From Pohlia nutans (lineage: Eukaryota > Streptophyta > Bryopsida > Bryales > Mniaceae), in NCBI GenBank assembly GCA_022496805.1, contig CM040106.1, positions 6,014,001-6,078,000 on the forward strand: a stretch of DNA of 64,000 nucleotides, read 5' to 3'. This document shows positions 34,787 to 45,529 of the stretch, one piece after another. Position 1 is the first letter of the stretch. Each line of letters opens with the position of its first letter. The notes beneath the pieces are model-generated. The model made no database searches. It was not told the origin of the DNA and worked only from the letters and a program-made list of their open reading frames with translations. The translations under genes were made by a program, and so were the position numbers.

Positions 34787-36965
34787 AAGAAACCCGCATT
34801 TTTGGTGATGTCCTCGAAAGACGCAGAGACAACTTTGTGATGTCTTTGCGCTAGCCATGGATGTCTCGCACAACAGAAGGATGTCCATGCGTTTTTTGGG
34901 ATAATTTGAAATTAGAGGGTTCGGCGAGGTGTGTGTTAGGAAAAATGCGTAGATGTTGGTAGACATTGGCGCGTTTGTGAGGACGTGACGCAGGACATCT
35001 AGAAAGACGCAACATTGCCACGTTGGCACGGGATTCCGGTTTGACCGAGGGTAAGTGTCTGAAATTTAATGGTATGTGAGGTGAAATGCTACCCGATGTA
35101 AAAAAGTATCATGGGCAGCGGTTTGCAACAGCGAAAAAAAAATGGTTCACCCTATTAAATACTCTTTCCTTTTTGTCCAATATACTTTTACTTTAAAACA
35201 CCACATAATTTGGAATATTGATTTTATAATCAATATCTTCTACTCGCAATATTTGTGATTCATCCATTTTGTAAAATACTCTTCAATTATAATATTATAA
35301 AAATATTATAATATTATAATAATGTCATAATAATATTATAATATTAAAATAATAATATTTTAAGAAAATATTATATTATATAATATTAGAATTATATAAT
35401 AAAAGAATTATATAAATTAAAAATACGCTGCGGCCAAAAATGGACTTTTATAATATAGGAGTATTTTTCCAAATCTATAGTGGCAAATACACGTGGATAT
35501 ATTTTGCAATTTCCTAATTTACAGATCTTAACCTACATGGCAATGAAAAATCCACGTTGGACGAGCTGCCACGACATACTGTGTTTAGGCCATTGTCCGC
35601 AAGACATCCGATTCACGATGACTACTATGACGTGGGGATGTTTCGGCAGACATCCCAATGGATGTCCGCGACGACGTCCTCGAAACGCAACAATGTCTGC
35701 AGTGGTGAACTGCAATGTCCCATGGTACATCCCCACTATCATTTACTATGCAACAGTGAATGCTTACATAGCCGACGTCCTGGAAGATAGTGCACAAGCA
35801 CATGAGTCACGATCGGAGACGTCACAGATAGCGTACCATAATACATTTACACATCTCCCGAAACATTGGAGCCTTGTGACCTTATTAAACATGCGGGATA
35901 CTTCTGAGCACGTCACAGCGGATGTCTACATGAACATCCACTTAGACATAGTAGGCGACATGAGATACAACGTCCTACCACGGATGTTTCAGTTCACGTA
36001 GACTATGATTGCGCTGACATCCACGATGTGTGAGAGGTCGCCCGTGGTGTCGCGCTCCGAACTTGGGCAGGAACATCTCGACGGACATTTGCACGTTGTT
36101 CGTGAGGTGTCAGTGATGACATCCGCAACAAACAGGCCCGCGTCTCCATCATTGTCTTCATGGATGTCCACCGGGATGTCCCACCAAACATCGCCGCATA
36201 CATCCGTCATGAAGTAGGGCGTCTTGGCAGAGACGTCCACTTTGACAGAGTCCAGGACGTCTATAGACGTTAGGGATAACGTAGCACAGTCATAGAAGTC
36301 ACAAAACTGGACATTCTGGACAACGTCCACTAGAACATTCGGATGTCTTCCGGAACATAGCAATATGGCATGGTCTAAGACGTCCGTGATGCTTCTACAG
36401 ACGTCAAGACGAGAGTCTCTCTAAACATCCGTGAAGACATCGGGCGCGACATAAGAGACCTGGGAATGCACAAATGTCTCACTCGCTGTAAGGCCAAAAC
36501 AATGCCTGGATTGATCTTTATCAAACCCCAACATTGCCAACATTATCAACACCCCACCAATTCGTCAGTCAGTTTCAACTTCTACATTGGCACCATTGAA
36601 CTTCTCAGACCTAAACCTGAAAAGCCAAATTTCGACGTTAATAGTTTCCTCCATTTCTAATATTTAACACCTATTAGTAATAATAAAGGACCAGAAACAC
36701 TAACTTGGTTTGAATCGGTTAAAAAAAAAAAATGCAGTTCGAAGATATGAATAGCTAGAAGACATGGTAATACCAATATTGTTTCAAAAATATAAAAGAA
36801 ACATCTGTAAATAAGCTTGTGCTTGTTTCAAAAAATCATCACAAAATATAAGTATGTTGTTTACAGTACATAAAACATTCTGCTAAATGCATTTTAAAAT
36901 CATTCTATTTCAGAGAAAGAATTAAGGAGATGAAAGGAAGAGCAGAAGATTATTTATCGCCATAC

Positions 36966-37425
36966 CTCAATCTCATCAGCCTCGATAGGACTAGGAATGT
37001 TTGGGGATGTCCAGCCAAAATTTATCTTGCAGCACCAGTACATGTAATTCTTCTGCTCCACAATGCTAAGCTGTAATTTCTGAGTCCTATCACATGTATA
37101 ACAAATATCAACGTAATTTTTGCTTTTTTGTAATATGGATTTTCAAATAGCAAACTCTCCAATACAACACTATGAGAAAAAAACTAAATAGCGTGCACAT
37201 AGCACTCATCTAAACAATGCAAAAGACAGAATTATGAACACACCAAAAGGAAGTACCCGGTTCCATCCTTAATGCCAAGCCGCTTTGCTACAAACTCTGA
37301 TGCTCTCACTGTGTTGATACAGTTCAATTTTTTGCGTTTGTCCCAATCCGGCCAGAACGGCTTTGTTTGTGTCATAAGTTCCTTGATGGTCATTTGAGGA
37401 TCTTTGATGAGTTTCTTCTTTCCTT
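36966..37425 (-). pseudogene. Captured DRM-type DNA methyltransferase exons
   Basis: DRM proteins are plant de novo cytosine-5 methyltransferases guided by small RNAs. Minus-strand exon 37244-37425 (acceptor ctatag, donor GTGTGT) reads MTIKELMTQTKPFWPDWDKR then KKLNCINTVRASEFVAKRLG. This fits the DRM segment that carries TIHEAF, WWPSWDKRTKLNCL and ASAKL. After a 164-bp intron, exon 36966-37079 (acceptor actcag, donor GTATGG) reads QLSIVEQKNYMYWCCKINFG and ends PIEADEIE, like the next DRM segment with its DECRKWNLVW and LEPDEVE words. Because the intron is kept, it was copied as DNA, not from mRNA. No other DRM part (UBA domains, target recognition, catalytic Cys) is seen, so it cannot be an enzyme. 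It sits between direct repeats within the GACGTC-rich block. Confidence 0.75.
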
Positions 37426-38890
37426 CTATAGGGAGGTTGACATCCGCAACAGACGAGCCCGCGTCTCCATCATTGTCTTGATGGATGTCCACCCGACATC
37501 GTTACATACATTCATGATGCAGCGGCGGACGTAACACCAAATGTCAAAGCTAACGTCTACATGCATCGGCGGACGTCATTGAGGACGTCGACTCAGACAT
37601 GTCCATGCAGTGGCGGACATAAGACAGAACGTCAAAGAAAACATTCTGCCAATGCTACAACTGACGTTGGAGAAAACATGCAACGTGACATATCTCCATG
37701 CACTGATGCATTGGTGCCATCCTACGTGTCAACACAAAGGATTGTTGCAATTTTATTGGAAATACGGTATTGACATGAGAGTCAGATTCAAGAGTCCGGT
37801 TAATTTCGACATTGAATTTCCACATCAGATTTCCAATTGTCCACGTCATCCTAAACCAATCATATGATGTCACGTGGAACTTTTTTTGGACGGAAACGAG
37901 TTAATTTGTGTTGAAACTGACCATGTCATGGGGTACTTCATTTACACGCCGCCACAAATTAGGGCTCGATGTCCGGTCTATTTGGCCAGCAAGAGGCAAT
38001 GACAGTTAAGAGGTCCACTTCTGTCATTTGATCAAGCTCATGAGCTCCCGTTCATGTTTAGTAAGCAAAGCATCGATCAGGTTTAGAGGAGGCGCCCTGG
38101 TGTGTTTGTCCTTTGCGGTGTTCCAAGTTCGGAAGAAGAATCCGAGAATGAGGCTCAACGAGGCAACAACGCAGAGGAGGAGACGGAAAAGAACAAAAAA
38201 CGAGGAGCACCGTGTCTCTGCAGGGGACGTGATGATGTTGCAGTCATAGTCTGCCATGTCAGCTATGACATCCGTACAGATTGAGCTCACATCTCCTACA
38301 TTTTTTCATGGATTTCCCAGCTTGCATTGCAGCAGTCATCCGCCGTGCAACTGTGTGTGTTTTTTGAGACATCCATTGTGACACGGCAAAGGACATAGCC
38401 GACGTCCATATTGACACAGCACAGTGGTCGTAGGAATTAGCGACATCAGACAGAACATCGACCGAAACTGTCGGACATCTCACTCAACATAGGTAGATGT
38501 CTCCGTCTGAAACGTCCGAGATGCTTATACAGAGGTAATAGAGGATGTCTCTTTGGACATCTTTGAAGACATGAACTATCACATACAAAACAATGTCCAA
38601 TCACGGATGTCTCAGATGACGTACATGATGTCTAAGACGGCCATTGCGACACAGAAGAGGAAATAGCCTCCCTTCACATTGCCGGGACCATGTTCATACG
38701 TCCGACATGGGTACGTCATCCACGACATCCACTGTCAACATGGCTACATCCAACTTCTCAGTCAACATGGCTACATGTCTCCATCTGAGACGATGGCCGA
38801 CTGCGTCTGCAGAAGTCAACAAGAGTGTCTATTTGGACATCGATGAAGACATCCGAGTTGATGTATGAGACATCGTGCCAGCACGGATTG

Positions 38891-39187
38891 CATCACAAAC
38901 TTGGCAAGTCATGTTTTTGCAACGTTTTACATATGTTGTTGAGATGAACAGAGGTGATTACGTTCAACATACGTTTTACGTTTGTTTATCATATAAAAAC
39001 CATACAAACGACATATTACAAACATGAAAAAACACATCATGATAAAATTTACATGTTTGTAATATGTCCTTCGTACGTTTTTTCTACGATAAACATACGT
39101 TAACCGTATATCGAACGTAGTCACCCATGTTCATCTCAACAACATACGTAAAACATTGCAAAAACATGACTTCCTAAGTTTGTGATG
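38891..39187. mobile_element. Near-perfect palindrome, foldback element
   Basis: The left arm starts catcacaaacttggcaagtc and the right arm ends gacttcctaagtttgtgatg. The arms stay complementary for about 140 bp with few mismatches and meet near 39035. No coding capacity. Such a hairpin would be a good substrate for small-RNA production. Confidence 0.75.
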
Positions 39188-39812
39188 TGATGTAATTGTT
39201 GACGTGGGTGGACGTCTGAAAGGTCATCCGTGACGGCTGAATGAACAGCCTCTGAGACATAGTACGCGCTATAGGGGACAACGGACAAGCACGCCTGTCT
39301 CAGTCTATGTACGCGATGTCTAAGAAGACACAATATGGACGTTCACGTATGTTTCAAACGATGTGTGCGATGTCGCTTGCGTCATCCAACGGGGCGCGCA
39401 AGGCACGTTTCAGCAAGAACACTTGCAATGCAAATACGTCTTCTCTCGGAGCAGGATTATGGCGTGCAACGTTCACAGGTGAAACATGCACCTCTGCTTT
39501 CGTCAATGACATGTGCGTTCAAGACGATGTGTGGTCAACGGACGTCAGTCGGAACATGGTCTATGTTCTGGGATACGTAGCAATGTTAGCAGAAATGTCC
39601 ACGGGGTTTTCTTTGCGGACGTCCCACTTCTATTGACTGCTTTGTTTCAGACACTGGTTCAGTACATACTGCGCACACATTGCCATGTATGAAGCCCAAA
39701 ATTACAATATATGTATGTACATAAATTTGCGAAGAAAAGAAGTATTGCAATCTACGCGTAGGATCAAGTAATGCGGCACTACAAAACGGTAGTACGAGCA
39801 ATAAGAAGTTCA

Positions 39813-40028
39813 TCATTCTCTACTCTTTAATTTGAGCCTGGTTGTTTGTTTCTGTTGCGGCTGAAACAAAGCTCCCTCCCGTCGGAGCTGCACTTCAAAT
39901 TGGATCTTTTCCAAAATCTGTGGTTGCAAGCCTTGGAAGTCATCGTCGTTACCGACAGCGATTGCGTTGGCCACTGGATTCCGATGATGAAGTGATGTAC
40001 GCCTACCTCTGACGTCCGTTCGGCACAC
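39813..40028 (-). CDS. Hypothetical C-terminal segment
   Basis: The minus strand reads RRTSLHHRNPVANAIAVGND then DFQGLQPQILEKIQFEVQLR and ends KLKSRE with a stop. The helix-like, charged ending looks protein-like, but neither start nor splice acceptor nor family can be given. Confidence 0.25.
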   Translation of the reverse strand: MCRTDVRGRRTSLHHRNPVANAIAVGNDDDFQGLQPQILEKIQFEVQLRREGALFQPQQKQTTRLKLKSRE

Positions 40029-40199
40029 GATCTTCTACCCGCGTCTCGTGGGGTCATCCGAGAAAAAAACCTGTTGACAATGTATGGGGAATGCAAACTA
40101 ATCTAGATGTACTCTGTGATCCATGTGGTTGAAATTTGCCACGCTGAATCCGTACTTGTCACGTTCTATGCTGGGAACTCGTAGGGAAATGCTATTACG

Positions 40200-40233
40200 T
40201 GAGCAGTGAGCAGTGAGCAGTGAGCAGTGAGCA
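40200..40233 (+). repeat. (GTGAGCA)n tandem run
   Basis: Five copies of the 7-bp unit gtgagca stand at the presumed left end of the 11-kb element. Degenerate units (gtgagcaatgagcggtga, read as complement) stand at the right end. Short subterminal tandem motifs are typical transposase-binding sites in plant DNA elements; that role is inferred. Confidence 0.7.
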
Positions 40234-42049
40234 AAAATTTTGGAAAAGATTTCGGGCTGTAAAGGACCTCCTATTACCGCGGATTTAGGGTGTATTTAGT
40301 GAATATTTCTGAAATGTTATTTTAGACAAAGGACCTATAGCCGTGGAATTTAGGCTGTATGTTTAGAGTTATTAGTGGAATTTATCAGCTCCAAACAACA
40401 ATAGCTCGTTTTTGAATCTTAAACAAATGCATTCAAACTCGTTACAGAATCAAGAAATGATGTGGAAATAAATAAATACTCAAACCGTACAATCAAAGTG
40501 AATCTGTATCAGATTCGATAGCACTCACATCAACATATGAGAGCACACGTGGATCATAATGTTGATGCGGTGTGGAAAAGCATGAAGAACTATTAGGACT
40601 AGCATTGGCAAATGCTGTTGCCAATGCTTCGGCGTACACTGGCAGTCCTTGAGGGGAACTATCAGGGCTGACCAAACTCTGCAAGGACTGTCTAAGGTTA
40701 GAACGGTGCCGCTGTAATGGTCTAGTCCTTGTCAAACTGCAAACAAGAGAAGTGTTAAAGTATTAGAAAACATATTCAGTTAAAGATGTACTAACTAGTA
40801 TTTGCAAGGTGCATTAAATAACCAATGAAACTTACTCACATGGACACTCAAGGGGCTCGTCGGGAACGGTCTCATCATCGGAATCAAGAAGGTTGATGTG
40901 AGCGGTGTCAGGTGGTGCTGTACGGGTCTGAGGAGCAACGAGGGGCTTCAAGCCCTCAGTAAATAGCTTTGAATCGCTTTCAAGAGCTACAATGTGACGG
41001 TTGCAAACCCGTGCTGCACGAATAGACGCACCTGCACAACAGAGCAGAAAAGGTTTATTAGAAATAGAGGGTTTAATGTCACGTGATATTAATTCTGCAA
41101 TTCAATGAAGGAGAATAAAATTACCTGTGGATGCCGTGAGGTCTGCTACGATACCTTTCTCTGGAGTTAGTCCATACACAAACAGTTTCATCAACACCTC
41201 TGATTTCTCTTTGAGACCACGCCATGGTCTTCCTGTGTCTTTCCTCAACTGCTGTGACTCAAGGTCACAACGTTGAAAAGAACGTCATCTCACGCTAGGT
41301 CAACCTGCGGAATAGACGGGTCTTTCACAATAACTAAAGGTGGGGGTTGCCTGGCCGTAGTAGAGGGAACATCACGGGCAAGAAGAACCGCCTTGAACTT
41401 CAACATCAGGAATTTCAGACCCCACTGATTCTGCACGATTTCAGTGCATTTATCGTTAAACACTGATTTCACACGTCATACGTGCATTTAGAAGTGTCGT
41501 TATCGTACGGAAGTGACATGCATTACTAAGATGTCGATGCAGTGTCTTTTCAATGATTATGACAAAAGTGTTGTTTCCGCACGAAAGTCGTGCTTGACGG
41601 AATCCGTGCGTTAATCGTGTATCTACATTACTTGGCTAATAAGACACGGATAACATGCGGTTTTAGTTAATGCGGATTCAGTATCGTATACGTATCATAT
41701 TAATGCCATTTACTATATTCGTGCGATTTCAGTATCTATTATAATGCAAATTATTTTCGTACGACATCCGTGTATAATATTTTAATATATTTTTTGGAAT
41801 CTTTTGGAATCTTTTAGAATATTTTGGAATCTTTCAAAATATTTTATATTATTTTGGAATATGTTGGAATATTCCAAGAATCTTCTTTAAATTATACTTA
41901 CGGTTTAATTTCCCAAAACATTTTTAGATCTACATTTATAGAGTTTAGAAGCAATACACATTTTAATTTCAAAGAAATAACATTTTATATTTTTAGAATT
42001 CAAATTTGGTATTATTGGTTATCATTGTACTTTTCATCATAGGAGCAAA

Positions 42050-42540
42050 AAAAAATAGCTCACAACCACCACGATTTTGGAAAAAAATAAAAAAATTCAA
42101 AATATTATGAAAAAAAATCCTAAATATAGAAAAAGTCCTGCATAATCTAATGCAAAAAATAATTTGGAAAAAAAGTTTTTTTCACATAGTTAAAAACATT
42201 CAAAGTCCGCTGAAAAAAAAAAACAGCTCACAGCCATGATCTGCCTTCACTATTTTGGCAAAAAATAAAAAAATTCAAAAAATAATGAAAAAAATCCTAT
42301 ATATAGAAAAAGTCCTGCATAATCTATTGGAAAAAAAGTTTTTTTCACATAGTTAAAATCATTCAAAGTCCGCTGAAAAAAAAACAGCTCTCAACCATGA
42401 TCTGCCATCACAATTTTGGCCAAAAAAAAAAAAACTTAAAATATTCTGAAAAAATTTGTAGATGTAGGAAAAGCCCTGCATGTTGTAGTGCAAAAAAAAA
42501 ATTTGAAAAAAAAATTATATACACATGGCAAAAAATTGCC
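42050..42540. repeat. Three tandem AT-rich units of about 160-167 bp
   Basis: Each unit starts near agctcacaaccac or agctcacagccatga and runs through A-rich tracts with aaaaagtcctgcataatcta. Copies start close to 42057, 42224 and 42384. The third is the most diverged. Confidence 0.75.
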
Positions 42541-42589
42541 AATGGTTTTAATCTTTTATAACTACCAAAAAAGTTCCATTCTATGCATC

Positions 42590-42740
42590 GAGAGTTCGTG
42601 GTGATTTGGTGGTTTGGAGCTTGGTTGACAATCGGGAGGTCGTGAGTTCGAATCCCGCCGTCGGCGATAGAGCTTGGGAAGCCATGGTGGGCCCCACCGT
42701 GGATTCGGGCAGTTTCCGTGTAGTTAAAGTGGGTAGCGAG
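42590..42740 (+). mobile_element. tRNA-derived SINE-like segment
   Basis: The phrase gtgagttcgaatcccgccg carries a clean RNA polymerase III B box (GTTCGAATC). A loose A-box-like tggtgatttggtgg lies about 40 bp upstream. The body continues gtggattcgggcagtttccg, and an AT-rich tail follows at 42745. The arrangement fits a tRNA-headed SINE better than a working tRNA gene. Confidence 0.45.
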
Positions 42741-45149
42741 GAAAGTAATTATTTAATATTATTTAATATTTTTTAATAATATTATTTTGATCAAATTTAG
42801 ATATAGAAAGAAAATAAAATCTAGATATGGAAAAGATGATGTCGCACGAAAAACGCACTGAATCAGTGTAGTTTTAAAGACGATTAAAACACGACACTTG
42901 ACGACCATAAAAAGTGCTGAATTCATACGTTTTCAATAGATGTATCAATAGTGTCGAATCAGTACTATATCCGCTTGTACGAACATCGTGTCATATCAGT
43001 GTAGTTGGGATGAATGACGCAACGATGCGGAATCAGTGCGAAAACTGTACGAACCTTTGAAATATCGGAAATCGCACTGAAATCGTGCAGAATCAGTGGG
43101 GTCTGAAATTCCTGATGAAAGTCTAAAAGAAAACAATGAATATTAATACATAGAAGGTCGTATTACAAAACATGTCCTAAAAACTCAATTTGAAGAAAGT
43201 TTAAAAAGTTAGAGGAGCTCACATTTTTGGAGGATGGAGCGGGTTCGCTAGATGGAGGTAGTTGATGATAGTCCACTCATCAACTACTTTCATCTTATAG
43301 AGTTTAAAATAGGACATTACTTCTTTTTTGACAATGGGACTGTCGGGGTAAAAAAAGGAGAAATGCACCATCGTCATGGAGATATGCATACGCAAACCCC
43401 ATGGTCACCTTCAGAAAACCGTCAAGACTCTCATTCCAATTAGGAACTTGAGATGGAGGGTCTGAAACATCGGGGCCCCTCAACCCGTCTGGATACTTTG
43501 CAATAAGTAGATCAACCCCCGGTTTCTCTACAGCCTTACCGTCAAAGAATAGTTATCTAGAGGCACCAACCTATGTCTCAATGAAGAAACATAGAGAATT
43601 AAATATTAATTGAGAATCAAACTACAATACACAAACTAATAACAATTGGCAAACAAGAGAACAAATAAAATAGAAGTAGTATTCACCTTCTTCAAAAACT
43701 CCACGATCTCATTATACTCTGGGCATAATTGACCGGTTTCTTCTTCTCATCTGCCATTCGTAAGAAAGAGTCGTTGACAAGAAGGTCAAGAGAAGTGTAC
43801 TCTGAAACACTAACACCAGGCTTGCTCAACATGGGTGCTCGTTTCGAGGGAGAAAGGAACACCGTTGGAGTAGAAGGGCCTGTAGTGTACAACTTCACCC
43901 TCTTCGCTGTAGGCTCCAATGCTGACATAGCAGGGGTCTTCACCGATGGTGGTCAACTCTGCGCTGGTGGTAGTGCTGCGCTATTGGCCACAGTGGAAGT
44001 AGATGGAACTGTAGCCGCTGGTGCAGAGGTCTCAATAACGTTAGCCTTCCATTTTGAACCACGCTTGGATGTCGTGGTTGCCTTCTGTGTCGAAGCAGCT
44101 TCCTTCTCGGGCGTAGCTGTGTCCTTCTGTGTACCTGTTCCAATCAGACTAGGCTCGAGAGAGTCTCGTAGAGCAATGTCAAATGAAGGAGGCTTGGTAA
44201 CTGGGCAATCTAAGTACCACCCACAGCGGTCCAAGTGCACACTATCCCACTGCTTCATAATCCCTTTTGTAAGCATGAACTCATCACTTTCCTGATCAAG
44301 ATAGTTTACAAAGAATGGAGGGGATCTAGACATGGCCTTTGCTAAAAATAAAATATACTTGAAATATCGGTACAAGACACGGTGCAATGCAGGTTTGAAC
44401 AAATATTTCTTATCAATCTAAAAGTTCTTGTGGATGCCTTTATCAACAGCAAATTCTCTGAAGAATGCAGTGTCCCAGAGTGAAATCCGCGTTTGCTCAA
44501 TGTAATCAAAGATGGTGGGTGTTGGGTTACTACCGTCTGGGTGGTAATTGATGATGACCTTTTGATCTCGAACAATGCACTCAAAAATGATCCCAGCTTC
44601 CACGGTCAACTGCAGAAAATTCAACATTTGAGAAAGATGTAATGAAATGATAACAATGTGTTATAAAAAATCCAATGTGAAATTCTGGGAGCATTGATAA
44701 AAAGAAATTAGTAGAAAAAACTTCGAATGTACCTGGGACCACCAAGTAGCTGTGTGAAGCCAAACCAAGAAGATGTCATAATTAAAGCTAGGTTTTGGAA
44801 ATCTGAGTTGCACTCGAAGATTTGCAGGTTGATTCCAACATTCAAGCCAAAGAACCTTCATTGAAGGATTCATAGCACTGGTGCAAAGCATCCAAAGCTT
44901 CTCAAGCTTCATCTTTGGTTCTTCATCATGAGACTCATAGTGAGATTTCAGTTCCTCGAGAAAAGCCGTAATGTTGCTGGGATCAGCAACAGGCAACATC
45001 TTCTTCATCTCACCCTTGTAATGAACCTTGGTTTTCTTCACAGCGTTGTGCACTAGTTCCTCAAGTCTCTTAGCAGTCCAATCTTCAAAATTAGGATATT
45101 TCTCATAAAATCTCCTCTGAGCAACGATAGCAACTTCTCCAATCTCTTG

Positions 45150-45520
45150 CTGCAATAGGAAGACAAAACAATTTAAAAGACTTTATGAAAGAATTAATTA
45201 CCAACATTATACACAAAATTCAGCAGTTAAGGGATGGTTATACCTGATTGAGAAGACCACTGAGAGAGTCAATAGTCAATTAATACCACGTCTGGGTCTT
45301 GGCACCTTTCCACTTAATCTTTGAGAGTTGAAGGTCCTCAGGTGACACCAATGATTGAAAATATGAGAGAGGTTGGGCACCAATGTATAATTAATATGAG
45401 AGAGGTTGGGCACAGGTAATTATATTGATCATGTACACGTTCTTTTATTTGAATATACATTGCTTCTGATGAGTATCTTCTTACCATTTCCAAAATGTAT
45501 CTTTGTAGGTCGACCGAACA
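45150..45520. promoter_or_regulatory. Region between the divergent methyltransferase-like genes
   Basis: About 370 bp separate the first recognisable exons of the minus and plus copies. The phrase atatgagagaggttgggcac occurs twice, at about 45360 and 45392, as a short direct repeat. By position it should hold a shared bidirectional promoter, or missing first exons. No TATA box is convincing. Confidence 0.3.
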
Positions 45521-45529
45521 TTCGCACGT

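Larger units (their letters stand above)
34787..39650. mobile_element. Block dense in GATGTC/GACATC/GACGTC words
   Basis: Across about 4.9 kb, the related words gatgtc, gacatc, gacgtc and their neighbours (ggatgtcc, ggacatcc) occur far more often than in the flanks, on both strands, so the sequence is full of short potential hairpins. An AT-rich gap lies at about 35160-35470, and 36480-37430 contains the captured exons. Segment 36118-36200 (cgcgtctccatcattgtctt) recurs in direct orientation at 37438-37500, bracketing those exons. ORFs here show no protein motif and I take them as chance. It is probably one or more large non-autonomous elements. The borders are estimates. Confidence 0.55.
41405..43117. 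mobile_element. 1.7-kb inverted-repeat element inside a methyltransferase exon
   Basis: The outer ends are a perfect inverted pair of about 40 bp: CAGGAATTTCAGACCCCACT on the left, its complement on the right, continuing to gatttcagtgc. AT flanks both ends. Inside are sub-terminal palindromes (cacgtcatacgtg), three AT-rich tandem units (42050-42540) and a tRNA-like segment. No transposase frame is present. It splits a minus-strand exon right after an acceptor (ttttag) and a few coding bases. Confidence 0.8.
40493..45149 (-). pseudogene. N6/N4 DNA methyltransferase-like gene, interrupted (minus copy)
   Basis: Exons, in transcription order: 44733-45149 (QQEIGEVAIVAQRRFYEKYP and LVWLHTATWWSQ; donor GTACAT); from 44609 down (LTVEAGIIFECIVRDQKVII); from about 44335 (AKAMSRSPPFFVNYLDQESD and MKQWDSVHLDRCGWYLDCP); a basic Ser/Thr/Lys linker to 43692; then a segment split by the 1.7-kb element at 41405-43117 (LKFKAVLLARDVPSTTARQP); 41125-41240 (RPWRGLKEKSEVLMKLFVYG and GIVADLTASTG); 40840-41031 (ASIRAARVCNRHIVALESDS); and 40493-40736 with the stop. 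The last domain keeps the layout of PF01555-type methylases: a PxxG-L-K-type opening, VxDxxxxxG (motif I, here ADLTASTG), and a GR-like turn before ALESDSKLF. Stops and the insertion make this copy non-functional. Its paralogue runs divergently at 45.5-50 kb. Confidence 0.65.

Noticed and set aside
35480..36363. Overlapping open frames of 124 to 173 codons in the GACGTC-rich block
   Set aside because: Frames are open on both strands and consist of the repeating GATGTC/GACATC words, so they reflect the repeat and not a protein.
39307..39636. 109-codon plus-strand frame
   Set aside because: Lies in the same word-rich repeat; no motif, and adjacent frames are open too.
41290..41472. A 60-codon minus-strand ORF as an independent gene
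   Set aside because: Its first half is the terminal repeat of the inserted 1.7-kb element and its second half the interrupted methyltransferase-like exon, so the ORF is a junction artefact.
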